Source: Desulfolutivibrio sulfoxidireducens (GTDB lineage: Bacteria; Desulfobacterota; Desulfovibrionia; Desulfovibrionales; Desulfovibrionaceae). Taken from it: 64,000 nt of DNA. Position 1 is the first letter of the stretch. Every line of letters begins with the position of its first letter. Both the position numbers and the translations under genes were made by a program. The stretch is taken from positions 4,004,001 to 4,068,000 of the forward strand of contig NZ_CP045508.1 of assembly GCF_013376475.1 (NCBI RefSeq). Reading direction: 5' to 3'. This document shows positions 36,648 to 45,036 of this stretch, piece after piece. The notes beneath the pieces were generated by a model. That model did no database searches, had not been told where the DNA came from, and worked only from the letters and a program-made list of their open reading frames with translations.

Positions 36648-37784
36648 ATGCCCGACGCCGCCTTGCGCATCACGCCCGTTCTCACGAAGGCGGACCTCGA
36701 GGCCTTCGTCCGTTTTCCCTTTACCATCTACGCCGACGACCCCCTGTGGGTCCCCCCGGTCATGGAACAGCAGAAGGCCTTTTTGGACAAGCGCCGGGGA
36801 CCGTTCTTCGAGGTCGGCCGGGCCGAATACTACCTGGCCAGACGCGGGGAGCGGGTTGTCGGGCGCATCAGCGCCCACGTCAACGCCGCCTACGAGGCCC
36901 TGCACGACCCCTCCACCGGCTTTTTCGGATTTTTCGAATGCGAGAACGACCAGGAGACGGCAAACGCCCTGTTCGACACGGCCGCGGCCTGGGTCCGGGC
37001 CCAGGGCAAGACCCGGCTGCACGGGCCCTTAAGTTTCGCCATCTACGACGAGGTGGGCCTTCTGGTGGACGGCTTCGACGAGATGCCCTCCATGATGCAC
37101 ACCCACAACCCGCGCTATTATGAAGACCTGATCCTCGGGTGGGGATTCGCCAAGACCTTCGACTGGTACGCCTACAAGATCGCGAAAGCGCCCTACGACG
37201 TGGCCGCCCTCAAAAAAAGCCGCGACGACATCCTGGCCAAGGCCGGCTGCCGCATCACCCATCCGCCGCGCCGGGAGTTCGTGCGCCGGGCCGCCGAGGT
37301 TCGCGAGCTGTTCAACGACATCTGGGGCAAAAACTGGGGGCATGTGCCGTTTACCGAGCGCCAGTTCACGGACATCTTCGTCCAACTCGCGCCGATCATG
37401 CGCCGGGACCTGCTCAACGTGATCCTGGAAAACGACCGCATCGTGGCCTTCAGCGTGGTGGCCCCGGACGTCAACCGCACCCTGCACGGCTTAAAAGGCG
37501 TCCTGTCGCCCCTTGGCCTGCTCAAGCTTTTCTTCGACTGCCGGGTGGCCCCGCTGCGCTACTGCCGGGCCATCATCATGGGTGTGCGCAAATCCCACCA
37601 ATGGCAGCACCTGCACCACGCCATCATCCTGCAGATCTTCATCAATTTTCTGGAAAAACATCCGGAGATGCGCTACTGCGACTGTTCGCTGATTCCCGAG
37701 TCGCTGATCAAGTGGAACAAGACCCTGGCGGCCTACGATGGCCGGCGCTACAAGACCTTCCGCCTCTATGACCGCGCCGTCTGA
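36648..37784 (+). CDS. GNAT-fold protein resembling bacterial ceramide synthase
   Basis: A 378-residue soluble protein. The N-terminal pattern FTIYADDPLWVPPVMEQQ (about 25-42), then a residue run with FF near 55, ERVVGRISAHVNAAYE near 70 and FFGFFECEND near 92, matches the GNAT-fold family that I recall includes the Caulobacter ceramide synthase, which N-acylates sphingoid bases. GPLSFAIYDEVGLLVDGFD near 125-143 is also typical. Its place in one run with an SPT-like enzyme supports that reading, but other N-acyltransferase roles are possible. It lies 20 bases after the adaptor gene and overlaps the next gene by 17 bases. Confidence 0.65.
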   Translation: MPDAALRITPVLTKADLEAFVRFPFTIYADDPLWVPPVMEQQKAFLDKRRGPFFEVGRAEYYLARRGERVVGRISAHVNAAYEALHDPSTGFFGFFECENDQETANALFDTAAAWVRAQGKTRLHGPLSFAIYDEVGLLVDGFDEMPSMMHTHNPRYYEDLILGWGFAKTFDWYAYKIAKAPYDVAALKKSRDDILAKAGCRITHPPRREFVRRAAEVRELFNDIWGKNWGHVPFTERQFTDIFVQLAPIMRRDLLNVILENDRIVAFSVVAPDVNRTLHGLKGVLSPLGLLKLFFDCRVAPLRYCRAIIMGVRKSHQWQHLHHAIILQIFINFLEKHPEMRYCDCSLIPESLIKWNKTLAAYDGRRYKTFRLYDRAV

Positions 37785-39432
37785 GGGCCCGGGGGCCGTC
37801 CGGGACGCCCTTGTGGTCCTGGCGCTTTCCGCCCTGGTGTTCGCCGTTGCCCACCGCCACGGGCTGGCCGATCCGTTCGTCATCAACGACGACGCCCGCC
37901 AGCAGATCTACTGGATGCAGCGCTGGCGCGACGCGGCCCTCTACCCCCCAAACCTCCTGAACGACTTCGCGCGAGCCTACGTCCCGGCCGGGGTCAAGGC
38001 CCTGTATTACGCGGCCGCACAGGTCATCGAGCCGCTTTTTTTCACCAAGATCCTGGCCGGAATCCTGTTTTGCACTCTGGGTCTGGCCTTTTTCGGGATC
38101 GGACGCCGCCTCGGCGGCCGCTGTCTGGGTTTTTTTTGCGCCGCATCCGCATGGCTTTCACCGTTTTTTCTGCTGAACATCTCGGGCGGACTGTCCCGGG
38201 CCTTCGCCGCCCCGCTTCTGGCCCTGTTTCTCTTGGCCTGGCTGCGCGCAAGCGGCCGGGGCATGGCCGCCTGCCTGCTTTTTGCGTCCGTGACCATCCC
38301 CTACATGGCCGTGCTGGCCACCGGCTCCTGCCTGCTGGCCTTCGCCGCCTCCCGTCTGGGGCGGGCCGGGCCGCCCCCCTTTCCGGCCAGGGCCGTGGAC
38401 TTTGGCGTGATCGCGGTCTGCGCCGTCTCGGTCCTGGCCATGAACCACGGCCTGACCGCCGAGGGGTTCGGCCCCCTGGCCACTGTGGCCGACATGGCCG
38501 GCAACCCGGCTTTTTCCGCCTCCGGACGGCTGGACCTCTATCCCCTGCCCAACCCCTTCTTCGATCTGGTCTATACGCCCTTCGAGGGCATCGGCCTGTT
38601 TCTGGACGTCGGCCTGGGCGCGGGCATCGCCAGTCTGGCGGCCATCGCCGCCGTGGCCGCGCTCGGGGCGCGACGGATCGGTTCCCGCCCGATCCGGACC
38701 GGCCTTGCGCCCATGGCCTTCCTGCTTCTGGCCTCGCTTGCGCTCTACCTCGCGGCCCGGATCCTGGCCCTTCGGCTGTTCGTCCCGGACCGCTACGTGA
38801 GCTATTCCGTAAACATCCTCTACGCCCTGGGCCTGGCCACTCTTTTTCGCCACGCCCTGGCGCCGCTTCTTCGCCGGCGCGGCGTCGCGGCCGCGCTCCT
38901 TCTCCTGGCCGCCGTCGCCGGAGCCATCCGCCTGACCGACGCGGGCCTGTACGACTACGGCGCGGACGCAAAGCTCTACGCCACGGCCCGGCTGACCCCC
39001 ACAGACGCCACCTTCGCTGGGCATCCGGAACTCATGGACAACCTGTTGACCTTTGGCCACAGAAACGTCCAGGCCTCCTTCGAACTGGCCCATCCCTGGA
39101 TGACCGGATACTGGCGTCGCTATGAGCCGCGCCTGGATGATCTGTTCGCGGCCTATTACGCCGCCGACCCCGAGGCGGTCACGGCGTTTTGCCGGCGCTA
39201 CGGCGTGGATTTTTTGGTGGTGGACGAGGCCCATTTCACCCCGGGGTTTCTGGCCGGACGCCCCTTTTTCGCGCCCTTCGACGGCCGCATCCGGGAGATC
39301 GCCGCCGCGACCCTGGCCGATGGCCGGGGGTTCGCGATTCTTGACGAGAAGCGCTTCCCGTATGTCCGGGTGGGCGGGACCCTCAGGCTGCTGGACGTGC
39401 GCGGGATGACCGCCGGAAACAACGAGCCGTAG
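37768..39432 (+). CDS. Multi-pass membrane protein, glycosyltransferase-like
   Basis: A 554-residue protein with ten or more hydrophobic helices to about residue 395 and a periplasmic C-terminal domain. An early loop with ADPFVINDDARQQIYWMQRW (about 32-51) holds an acidic pair like that of GT-C glycosyltransferases, and the layout matches the ArnT-like protein at 28023-29654. The acceptor is unknown; modification of the exported lipid is one possibility. It starts inside the end of the ceramide-synthase-like gene, so is translationally coupled to it. It ends nine bases before the convergent methyltransferase gene. Confidence 0.7.
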   Translation: MTAPSEGPGAVRDALVVLALSALVFAVAHRHGLADPFVINDDARQQIYWMQRWRDAALYPPNLLNDFARAYVPAGVKALYYAAAQVIEPLFFTKILAGILFCTLGLAFFGIGRRLGGRCLGFFCAASAWLSPFFLLNISGGLSRAFAAPLLALFLLAWLRASGRGMAACLLFASVTIPYMAVLATGSCLLAFAASRLGRAGPPPFPARAVDFGVIAVCAVSVLAMNHGLTAEGFGPLATVADMAGNPAFSASGRLDLYPLPNPFFDLVYTPFEGIGLFLDVGLGAGIASLAAIAAVAALGARRIGSRPIRTGLAPMAFLLLASLALYLAARILALRLFVPDRYVSYSVNILYALGLATLFRHALAPLLRRRGVAAALLLLAAVAGAIRLTDAGLYDYGADAKLYATARLTPTDATFAGHPELMDNLLTFGHRNVQASFELAHPWMTGYWRRYEPRLDDLFAAYYAADPEAVTAFCRRYGVDFLVVDEAHFTPGFLAGRPFFAPFDGRIREIAAATLADGRGFAILDEKRFPYVRVGGTLRLLDVRGMTAGNNEP

Positions 39433-39441
39433 AGGGCACGC

Positions 39442-40188
39442 TCATCCGGGCTTTCGGGCCGAAAAAAGCATGCCCATGGTCACGATGGTGCTGCGGTAGC
39501 CTGTTTCGCCGTGGCCGCGGACGTCCACGAAGCCCGCCCGCCCAAGCATCTCCAGGAAGACCCTTCCCGGAACCGTGCCGCCCTGTCAGCGAAACCAGGT
39601 TTCGGCCGGATCCCGGGGGCAGGCGGACGGCTCGCGGATCAGCGTCTGATCGGCCAGGCGCAGGGCCCCGCCGGGCCGAAGCGTCCGCCACATCCCGGCC
39701 AGGGCCCGATCCTTGTCCACCACCAGATTCATGGCCCCGTTGGAGAGGATCACGTCCACGCTGGATGAGGCCAGGGGGATGTCCTCGGCGTCGGCCCGAA
39801 GAAAAAAAACCCGACCCCGGCCGGCCGCCGAAAGCGCGCCCCGCGCCCGGGCGAGCATGTCCGCACTGGGATCCAGGCCCACGACAAGGCCCGATTCTCC
39901 GGCCAGCCCGGCGGCCACCAGGGTGTCCGCCCCGGCCCCGCACCCCACGTCGAGCACGGTCTGGCCAGGCTCGATGCGCCCCAGGGAGAAGGGATTGCCC
40001 ACGCCGCAAAAATACTCCATGGCTTGCCCCGGCACATCCGTAAGAAGTTCCGGGCCGTAGCCAAGCCCGGCCAGCCCGGCCGCGCCCGTGGGATATTTGA
40101 AGCCCCGGCCGGGACAGGCCGCGACCTTGGCGTAGCGGGCCGATATGGCCGCGTGGATGGCGGTTTTCTGGTCAGGGGAAAGGGACAT
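39442..40188 (-). CDS. UbiE/ArsM-type methyltransferase, probable selenoprotein (UGA at codon 201)
   Basis: A 248-residue product if the UGA at 39586-39588 is decoded as selenocysteine. The SAM core is clear: VLDVGCGAGADTLVAAG (about 90-106), GLDPSADML, and VDVILSNGAMNLV near 155. The segment ETWFR precedes UGA, and the same frame continues with QGGTVPGRVFLEMLGRAGF and TGYRSTIVT to a second UGA at 39442-39444, without other stops. The extension is the expected C-terminal substrate-binding end of ArsM-like enzymes. A SECIS-like hairpin starts 15 bases after UGA. The start has GAGGAAG upstream. The substrate could be arsenite or another thiophilic metalloid; a nonsense mutation is the alternative reading. 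Confidence 0.75.
39552..39570 (-). promoter_or_regulatory. SECIS-like hairpin downstream of UGA
   Basis: Minus-strand arms CCGGGAAG and CTTCCTGG pair over eight positions (one G-U) around GGT; if the closing G-C opens, the loop reads GGGUC, similar to the GGUC loop of E. coli fdhF. It begins 15 bases 3' of UGA, almost the same spacing as the hairpin in the dual-CXXC gene. Confidence 0.6.
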
Positions 40189-40327
40189 GACGCTTCCTCG
40201 ATGCCGCGCCCGCGTCACGGAACACCGCGTCCTGGCCGGGCCTGGACGCCTCCCGCCTCATGACAGGCCCGGCCCGTTCACGTATGAAATGGTTTCACGC
40301 CCTTCACAAGACGCCAAGGAGTCTCCC

Positions 40328-40660
40328 ATGCGCCCGCTGCTTCTCGTCTGTCTCGCGATGGCCTGCCTTGCCGCCACAGGCTGCGTCGCCAGCCACAAAG
40401 GCATGACCCTGTCGGATTTCCGTGGCTTTTGCCTGACCTCCGGGGGAGGCAAGAACGGGGCCTGCGACACCAACGACATCTGCTACGGCCTGGCCGCCCG
40501 GTTGGAGGAAGACTTCGGGTCCCTGGGGCGGTGCCTGGACGCCTGCCGGGATTTCCACGCCCAGGAGGCCTTCGCCAACGCCATGAACCGTTGCGCCGGG
40601 ACCCTGAACACGGCCAGGAACCTGTGCATCCAGTATTGCCGGTCCAACTACGAGCCCTGA
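40328..40660 (+). CDS. Small cysteine-rich lipoprotein
   Basis: A 110-residue protein with a lipoprotein signal (lipobox LAATGCVAS, Cys near 19). The mature part has about eight further cysteines, including CDTNDICYG, a CLDACRDF pair and CIQYC near the C-terminus, which suggests a disulfide-stabilised helical domain on the periplasmic side. No family recognised. It is monocistronic, with a good terminator overlapping its stop codon, and is divergent from the methyltransferase gene. Confidence 0.78.
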   Translation: MRPLLLVCLAMACLAATGCVASHKGMTLSDFRGFCLTSGGGKNGACDTNDICYGLAARLEEDFGSLGRCLDACRDFHAQEAFANAMNRCAGTLNTARNLCIQYCRSNYEP

Positions 40661-40674
40661 CGGCGGGCTCTTTT
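40652..40674 (+). terminator. Rho-independent terminator of the lipoprotein gene
   Basis: Arms GAGCCC and GGGCTC with a seven-base loop, followed by TTTT. The hairpin includes the stop codon. Confidence 0.6.
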
Positions 40675-40761
40675 GTACATACGCGCGCGGTCCCTGATCC
40701 TGGTCCCCAAAGGGTGAAGCCCTTGGCCGCCGCGGCCCCCGGCGCGTGGCGTTGCGGCTCG

Positions 40762-42216
40762 CTAACGCGCCCGGGCCAAAGCCCAGGGCAGGGCCGCGTC
40801 AAGGACCGCGAACATTCGGCTGGCCGTGTCCTCCATGGACTGGCCCACCTGCGTCGACCGTTCCCCCATGGACGACAACACCACCTCCTCCACCCCGACC
40901 CCCCGCTCCCGAAGGGCCGCCGCCACCCCCGCGAAGTCCCGGGCGGACCGCGGCGAAAAAAAGACCAGCAGCACCGGGGCGGTTATCCCGTCCGATATCC
41001 GGGCCAAACCCGCCGTATCGGGCGCTGAAAACCCCTCCGGGCCACAGGCGTCCGGGGCCGCCACCACGAAGGCCGCCCGGCCCTTCCCGGCGGCCTCCAG
41101 GACCTCGACCGCGCCCGCCCCCAATCCCCACAGCCCGGCCCGGGCCCCGGCCCAGGGCCGCTGCGCCCCGGCCGGCCCGGAAAATGACGCCAAAACGGCC
41201 ATAAGGGCCGCTTTTCCCGCGTCCCGGCGGGACGAGGGAGGCCTTTTGTCCACCCGGCCGCCGCACCCCGGAGGGGCAAGGCCCACAAGGGCCAGACCAC
41301 GGGCCGCGGCGGCCCGGGCCAACCAGGGAAATTCCTCCCAGGCCGAACAGTCGTCCCCAAAGGACACCACGGCCCCGGGATACGGCCCGCCTTCCGCCCG
41401 GGACACGAAAAGCCCCCGGACCTCCTCCCGCTTTGCGCCGCCCGGGGCCTTCAGGGACACCGCCTTTTCCGCGAAATCCAGGCGCACCGCGATCCTGGCC
41501 GGGGGCGCCTCGGCCTGCCACAGAAGACGGCTGCGCTCGTCCACGTCCGGGATGCGCTCGAACTCCTTGCGGGCCAGAAAGGTGATGGACCCGGAGGCGG
41601 GTTCGGCCTGGGAAAAGGACGGCCCGTAGGTGAAGATGAATTTCGAGAACCGGTTCAGGAGCCGGACCATGCCCGTGGCCGAGTCGCGCATGACCAACCC
41701 CCCGAAGACGGCCCGGCCGTCGATGACGCTCACGAACCGGCCGGGCTCGCCGCTTATCTCGTAATGCCCGCAGAATTCGTCCAGGGTGAAGTCGTAGCCG
41801 GCCATACGCCGCAGGGTCATCGCGGTCACCTTGCCGGTCTTGATCTGGCCCTGGCCCAGATGGATGGGCGGGGGCAGGTTCATGTTGCGCTTGACCGGGC
41901 TTATGACCTCCTCCCCGGCGGATGAGGGGCCGGATGCGCCGTCCGGGACAAATCCGGCCTCCTGGCCGGCATGGGGCGGCCGGGCCTCGGAATCCGAGGC
42001 GGCGGCTTCGGCGGGCGGGGGCTGTCCGCCCTCGACGGGCGGGGTCGTCTCCCCGCCCGGAAGGTCCTGTGGCGGGACCATCTCCACCCGCACGGCGTCC
42101 GGCGCCGGGGCCGGCGCATCCGGCGAGGGCGCAAAAAGCCCCGGTCCGGCCGCCAGCCAGACCACAAGCCCGCCGTGCAGGACAAGGGAGATCAGGAGAC
42201 AGGCCAGCCGATTCAT
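40762..42216 (-). CDS. TonB-like protein fused to a nucleophile-less alpha/beta-hydrolase-like domain
   Basis: A 484-residue protein. The N-terminus has one membrane helix (LISLVLHGGLVVWLAAG, about 8-24) and a proline-rich periplasmic linker like TonB. A middle domain (about 115-260) has no assigned fold. The C-terminal 200 residues resemble an alpha/beta hydrolase (GAVVSFGDD, LVGLAPPGCGG, then LWGLGAGAVEVLE), but the GxSxG elbow reads GLGAG, so the serine is lost. An LLVFFSPRS strand follows. The canonical TonB C-terminal domain was not found. It follows exbB and exbD in one operon and probably receives their energy, but its outer-membrane partner is unknown. Confidence 0.68.
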   Translation of the reverse strand: MNRLACLLISLVLHGGLVVWLAAGPGLFAPSPDAPAPAPDAVRVEMVPPQDLPGGETTPPVEGGQPPPAEAAASDSEARPPHAGQEAGFVPDGASGPSSAGEEVISPVKRNMNLPPPIHLGQGQIKTGKVTAMTLRRMAGYDFTLDEFCGHYEISGEPGRFVSVIDGRAVFGGLVMRDSATGMVRLLNRFSKFIFTYGPSFSQAEPASGSITFLARKEFERIPDVDERSRLLWQAEAPPARIAVRLDFAEKAVSLKAPGGAKREEVRGLFVSRAEGGPYPGAVVSFGDDCSAWEEFPWLARAAAARGLALVGLAPPGCGGRVDKRPPSSRRDAGKAALMAVLASFSGPAGAQRPWAGARAGLWGLGAGAVEVLEAAGKGRAAFVVAAPDACGPEGFSAPDTAGLARISDGITAPVLLVFFSPRSARDFAGVAAALRERGVGVEEVVLSSMGERSTQVGQSMEDTASRMFAVLDAALPWALARAR

Positions 42217-42224
42217 GACAGCGC

Positions 42225-42713
42225 CTATGGCGCGCCCGGGCCGGACGGGGTTTGCCCAGTTCCGGGCGGGGCGGACGGGGCGGCCCCCTCCTGCCCGGGA
42301 GCGTCCGCCGGATACGGTTCCGTGACCAGATACACCGCCGGGGCCCCGGCCCGCTTCACCGCGTCCATGACCTCGACCACCCGGCCGTGGGGCACCTCGC
42401 GGTCGGCCCGCACGTAGACGCGCTTGCCCCGCTCCACGGCCAGCACCCGGGCGTGCTTCTCCATGTCCGGCAACAGGGCCTCGAAATCCTCGACGTAAAG
42501 CGTGCCGTCCTTCTTGATGGTGACCACGATGTGCCCGGCGTCCTCGGCCACGGCCTCGGCGGTCCGGGTGAAGGGCAGGTCCACGGAAAGCCCCTGGACC
42601 AGGGCCGGGACAGCGGCCAGGAAGATCACCAGGAGCACGAGCATGACGTCCACGAAGGGCAGGACGTTGATGGCCGCCTGGAGACGGTGGCGCGGCCGAT
42701 CGCGGCGGGCCAC
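42225..42713 (-). CDS. ExbD/TolR-type energy-transducing protein
   Basis: A 162-residue protein. A single N-terminal helix carries the conserved membrane aspartate in INVLPFVDVMLVLLVIFL (about 15-32, Asp near 22). The periplasmic ExbD domain follows, with IKKDGTLYV and VYVRADREVPHGRVVEVMD. The last 30 residues are an unusual Pro/Ala/Gly tail. It starts at GTG three bases after exbB and lies eight bases before the TonB-like gene. Confidence 0.92.
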   Translation of the reverse strand: MARRDRPRHRLQAAINVLPFVDVMLVLLVIFLAAVPALVQGLSVDLPFTRTAEAVAEDAGHIVVTIKKDGTLYVEDFEALLPDMEKHARVLAVERGKRVYVRADREVPHGRVVEVMDAVKRAGAPAVYLVTEPYPADAPGQEGAAPSAPPGTGQTPSGPGAP

Positions 42714-42716
42714 GGC

Positions 42717-43430
42717 CTAGCCCTCGCCACCGCCCGCGAGGGGCGTTTCCAGTCGCAGGGCCAGGGCCTTCTCGAAAGCGTCCTGGTCCGTCTCCAGGCC
42801 GTCGAGAAGGCTCGTGGCGATGTTGAAGGCCACGTTGGCCGGCACGGCCACGGCCAGGCCCAGGGCCGTGGCCACCAGGGCCTCGGCGATGCCCGGCCCG
42901 ACCAGGGCCAGGGCCGCGGTCTGGACCTGGCCCAGGGCGTGAAAGGCATGCATGACCCCCCACACCGTGCCGAAAAGCCCGATGAACGGGGCGGCTCCGG
43001 AACAGGCGGCCAGAAGGCCCACGCCGCGTTCCAGGCCGCGCGTCCCCGTGGCCCCGGCCAGGGCCGCGGCCTGTGCCACGGCCAGGGCCTGGCCGGCGTC
43101 GGGCCTCCCCTGAGTGGTCGATCCATCAGACCACCCCGGGGAGGCGAGAACGGCGGAGGCGGCGGTCGCGGCCCGGGCCAGGGGGGCGCGGGGACGGCGC
43201 GCGACCAGTTCCAGGGCGGCCGTGACGTCGCCGCGCCCCGAAAACGCCGCCAACGCCTCGGCCAGGGCCGCGCGGGAGGCCATGGCGGCCGGAACCAGGG
43301 TGAAGAGCTTGTGGAGAATGACGGCCCAACTCAGAACGGACATGGCGGCCAGAAGGACCATGACCCATTTGACCGTGGGCGTGGCCTCCCGGATCATGGC
43401 CCAGACGTCCATGTGCGGCACGAGGTCCAT
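42717..43430 (-). CDS. ExbB/TolQ/MotA-type proton channel
   Basis: A 237-residue inner-membrane protein with three helices. The first is near 22-40; the second and third hold the family hallmark AAPFIGLFGTVWGVMHAF (about 145-162) and GIAEALVATALGLAVAVPANVAFN (about 178-201). With ExbD it forms the proton-driven stator complex that powers TonB-like proteins. GGAG precedes the ATG. It is the first gene of the three-gene operon. Confidence 0.93.
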   Translation of the reverse strand: MDLVPHMDVWAMIREATPTVKWVMVLLAAMSVLSWAVILHKLFTLVPAAMASRAALAEALAAFSGRGDVTAALELVARRPRAPLARAATAASAVLASPGWSDGSTTQGRPDAGQALAVAQAAALAGATGTRGLERGVGLLAACSGAAPFIGLFGTVWGVMHAFHALGQVQTAALALVGPGIAEALVATALGLAVAVPANVAFNIATSLLDGLETDQDAFEKALALRLETPLAGGGEG

Positions 43431-43552
43431 GGATGCTCCAGAGGGGGTAAGGGTTTCGAACTATTCCCCTCCTTGCATAGCAGGTTTTTGTCGGTTTGGG
43501 CACCCCCGAGGGAGCGGTGAAACCCGTGGAGACGAATTTCCCGTCTCGGCCG

Positions 43553-44644
43553 CTAATCCTTCCACCTCTCCCGGATGGCCCGGATGGCGTCCACATTGCG
43601 GAAAAAGGCCTCGATGACCGCCGGGTCGAACTGGCTTGCCGCCCCCCGGCGCAGAAGTTCGTGGCACTTCCCCTCGGAAAAGGCCTTCTTGTAGGGCCTA
43701 TCGCTACGCAGGGCGTCGTAGACGTCCACCACGGCCACAATCCGGGCCTCCATGGGAATCTCCTCCCCCGCAAGCCCGACAGGGTAGCCGGTGCCGTCCC
43801 AGCGTTCATGGTGGTACATGGCCAGCACCCGGGCCAGATGGAGCAGCTCGTTGGTATCGATATTCGTGGCCTCCAACAACGACTGGCAGGTCTGGTTGGC
43901 CTCATCCTTGCTGGTCAGGGGGCCCAGGATCTCGCACCCGTACAGGCAGTGCCGGCGCATGATCTCCCATTCGTCCTGAGCCAGGGGGCCGGACTTGAGC
44001 AGGATGGCGTCGGGGATGCCGATCTTGCCCACGTCGTGCAGCGGGGCGCACTCCCGAAGCATCTCGCACCGCTCCTCGGAAAGACCCACGGCCCGGGCCA
44101 GAAGGGCGCTGATCTCCCCCACCCGGATGACGTGGTGGCCGGTCTCGTTGTCCTTGTATTCGGCGGCCCGGCTTAGGCGCTGCATGACCTGGCGGCGGGT
44201 CAGTTCCAGTTCCGCCGTGCGCTCGCGCACCAGGCGTTCCAGGTTCTCCTGGTACTGCCGGTTCTCGCGCAGAAGCCGCGCCCGCTCCAGGACTTTTTCC
44301 AGCACATGGTCGAGCACGCCCAGATTGGAAAGCGGCTTGGTGACGAAATCCCAGGCCCCAAGCCGCATGGCCCGCAGGGCGTCGTCCACCACCCCGACGC
44401 CGGAAAGCACCACCAGGGGCAGTTCCGGGTCCCGGACCACGGCCGCCTGAATGAACGAATAGCCGTCCATCACCGGCATGTTCAGATCCACGACCACAGC
44501 CCGCACCGCGTCCGGATGGGCGTCAAGAACCTCCAGGCCCTCCCGGCCGTTCGCGGCCTCGAACACCTCGTGGTCCATGTCCTCCAGATGGGCGCTCAAG
44601 GAGCGGCGCAATCCGGCCTCGTCATCGATGACCAACACGGCCAT
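43553..44644 (-). CDS. Response regulator with HD-GYP phosphodiesterase domain
   Basis: A 363-residue protein. REC domain at about 1-120 (VIDDE, VVVDLNMPVMDGYS with the phosphoacceptor Asp near 52, VLSGVG, FVTKPL), then a coiled coil, then HD-GYP at about 155-345 (GHHVIRVGEIS, LHDVGKIGIPD, MYHHERWDGTGYP, DVYDALRSDRPY). All catalytic motifs are intact, so phosphorylation should tune c-di-GMP hydrolysis. It is the last gene of the kinase operon, two bases after the REC gene. GGGAGG precedes the ATG. Confidence 0.93.
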   Translation of the reverse strand: MAVLVIDDEAGLRRSLSAHLEDMDHEVFEAANGREGLEVLDAHPDAVRAVVVDLNMPVMDGYSFIQAAVVRDPELPLVVLSGVGVVDDALRAMRLGAWDFVTKPLSNLGVLDHVLEKVLERARLLRENRQYQENLERLVRERTAELELTRRQVMQRLSRAAEYKDNETGHHVIRVGEISALLARAVGLSEERCEMLRECAPLHDVGKIGIPDAILLKSGPLAQDEWEIMRRHCLYGCEILGPLTSKDEANQTCQSLLEATNIDTNELLHLARVLAMYHHERWDGTGYPVGLAGEEIPMEARIVAVVDVYDALRSDRPYKKAFSEGKCHELLRRGAASQFDPAVIEAFFRNVDAIRAIRERWKD

Positions 44645-44646
44645 GT

Positions 44647-45036
44647 TCACCGGCCTCCCTGGGAAAGCAGTTCCCGGATGCGGCCCAGGATACGGTCGGC
44701 CCCGGCCGGTTTGTAAAAGATGTCCCTCTCGGACAGGCCCAGCCCGGCCAACTCCTCGGTCAACACCAGCTCGTTCGAGCCGGTGTGCACCACGAACCGA
44801 CGGCACACTCCATCCCTGGCGGCGGCGACAATGAACTCCGTGCCGCTCATGCCCGGCAGACGCATGTCCACCACAGCCACGTCGGCCGGCCAGCCGGCCA
44901 GGTCCGCCAGGGCCTGTTCGCCGGAATCCGCCACGCTTACGGCGAATTCGTCGAAATCCTCCAGAAAATGCGCCAACAGCTCGCGGATGCGCTCTTCGTC
45001 GTCGAGGATGAGGATGTGCGGGCGCCCGGGGTTCAT
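44647..45036 (-). CDS. Single-domain response regulator
   Basis: A 129-residue receiver: ILILDDEERIRELL near 8-21, phosphoacceptor in AVVDMRLPGMSG near 57, VVHTGS near 81 and the conserved Lys in IFYKPAGAD near 108. It lacks output. Its ATG overlaps the upstream histidine kinase stop as ATGA, so it is almost certainly a direct partner of that kinase, perhaps competing with the REC-HD-GYP protein for phosphate. Confidence 0.9.
   Translation of the reverse strand: MNPGRPHILILDDEERIRELLAHFLEDFDEFAVSVADSGEQALADLAGWPADVAVVDMRLPGMSGTEFIVAAARDGVCRRFVVHTGSNELVLTEELAGLGLSERDIFYKPAGADRILGRIRELLSQGGR

Noticed and set aside
43500-43540. Hairpin GAGACG / CGTCTC after the REC-HD-GYP gene as terminator
   Set aside because: No T run follows on the minus strand.
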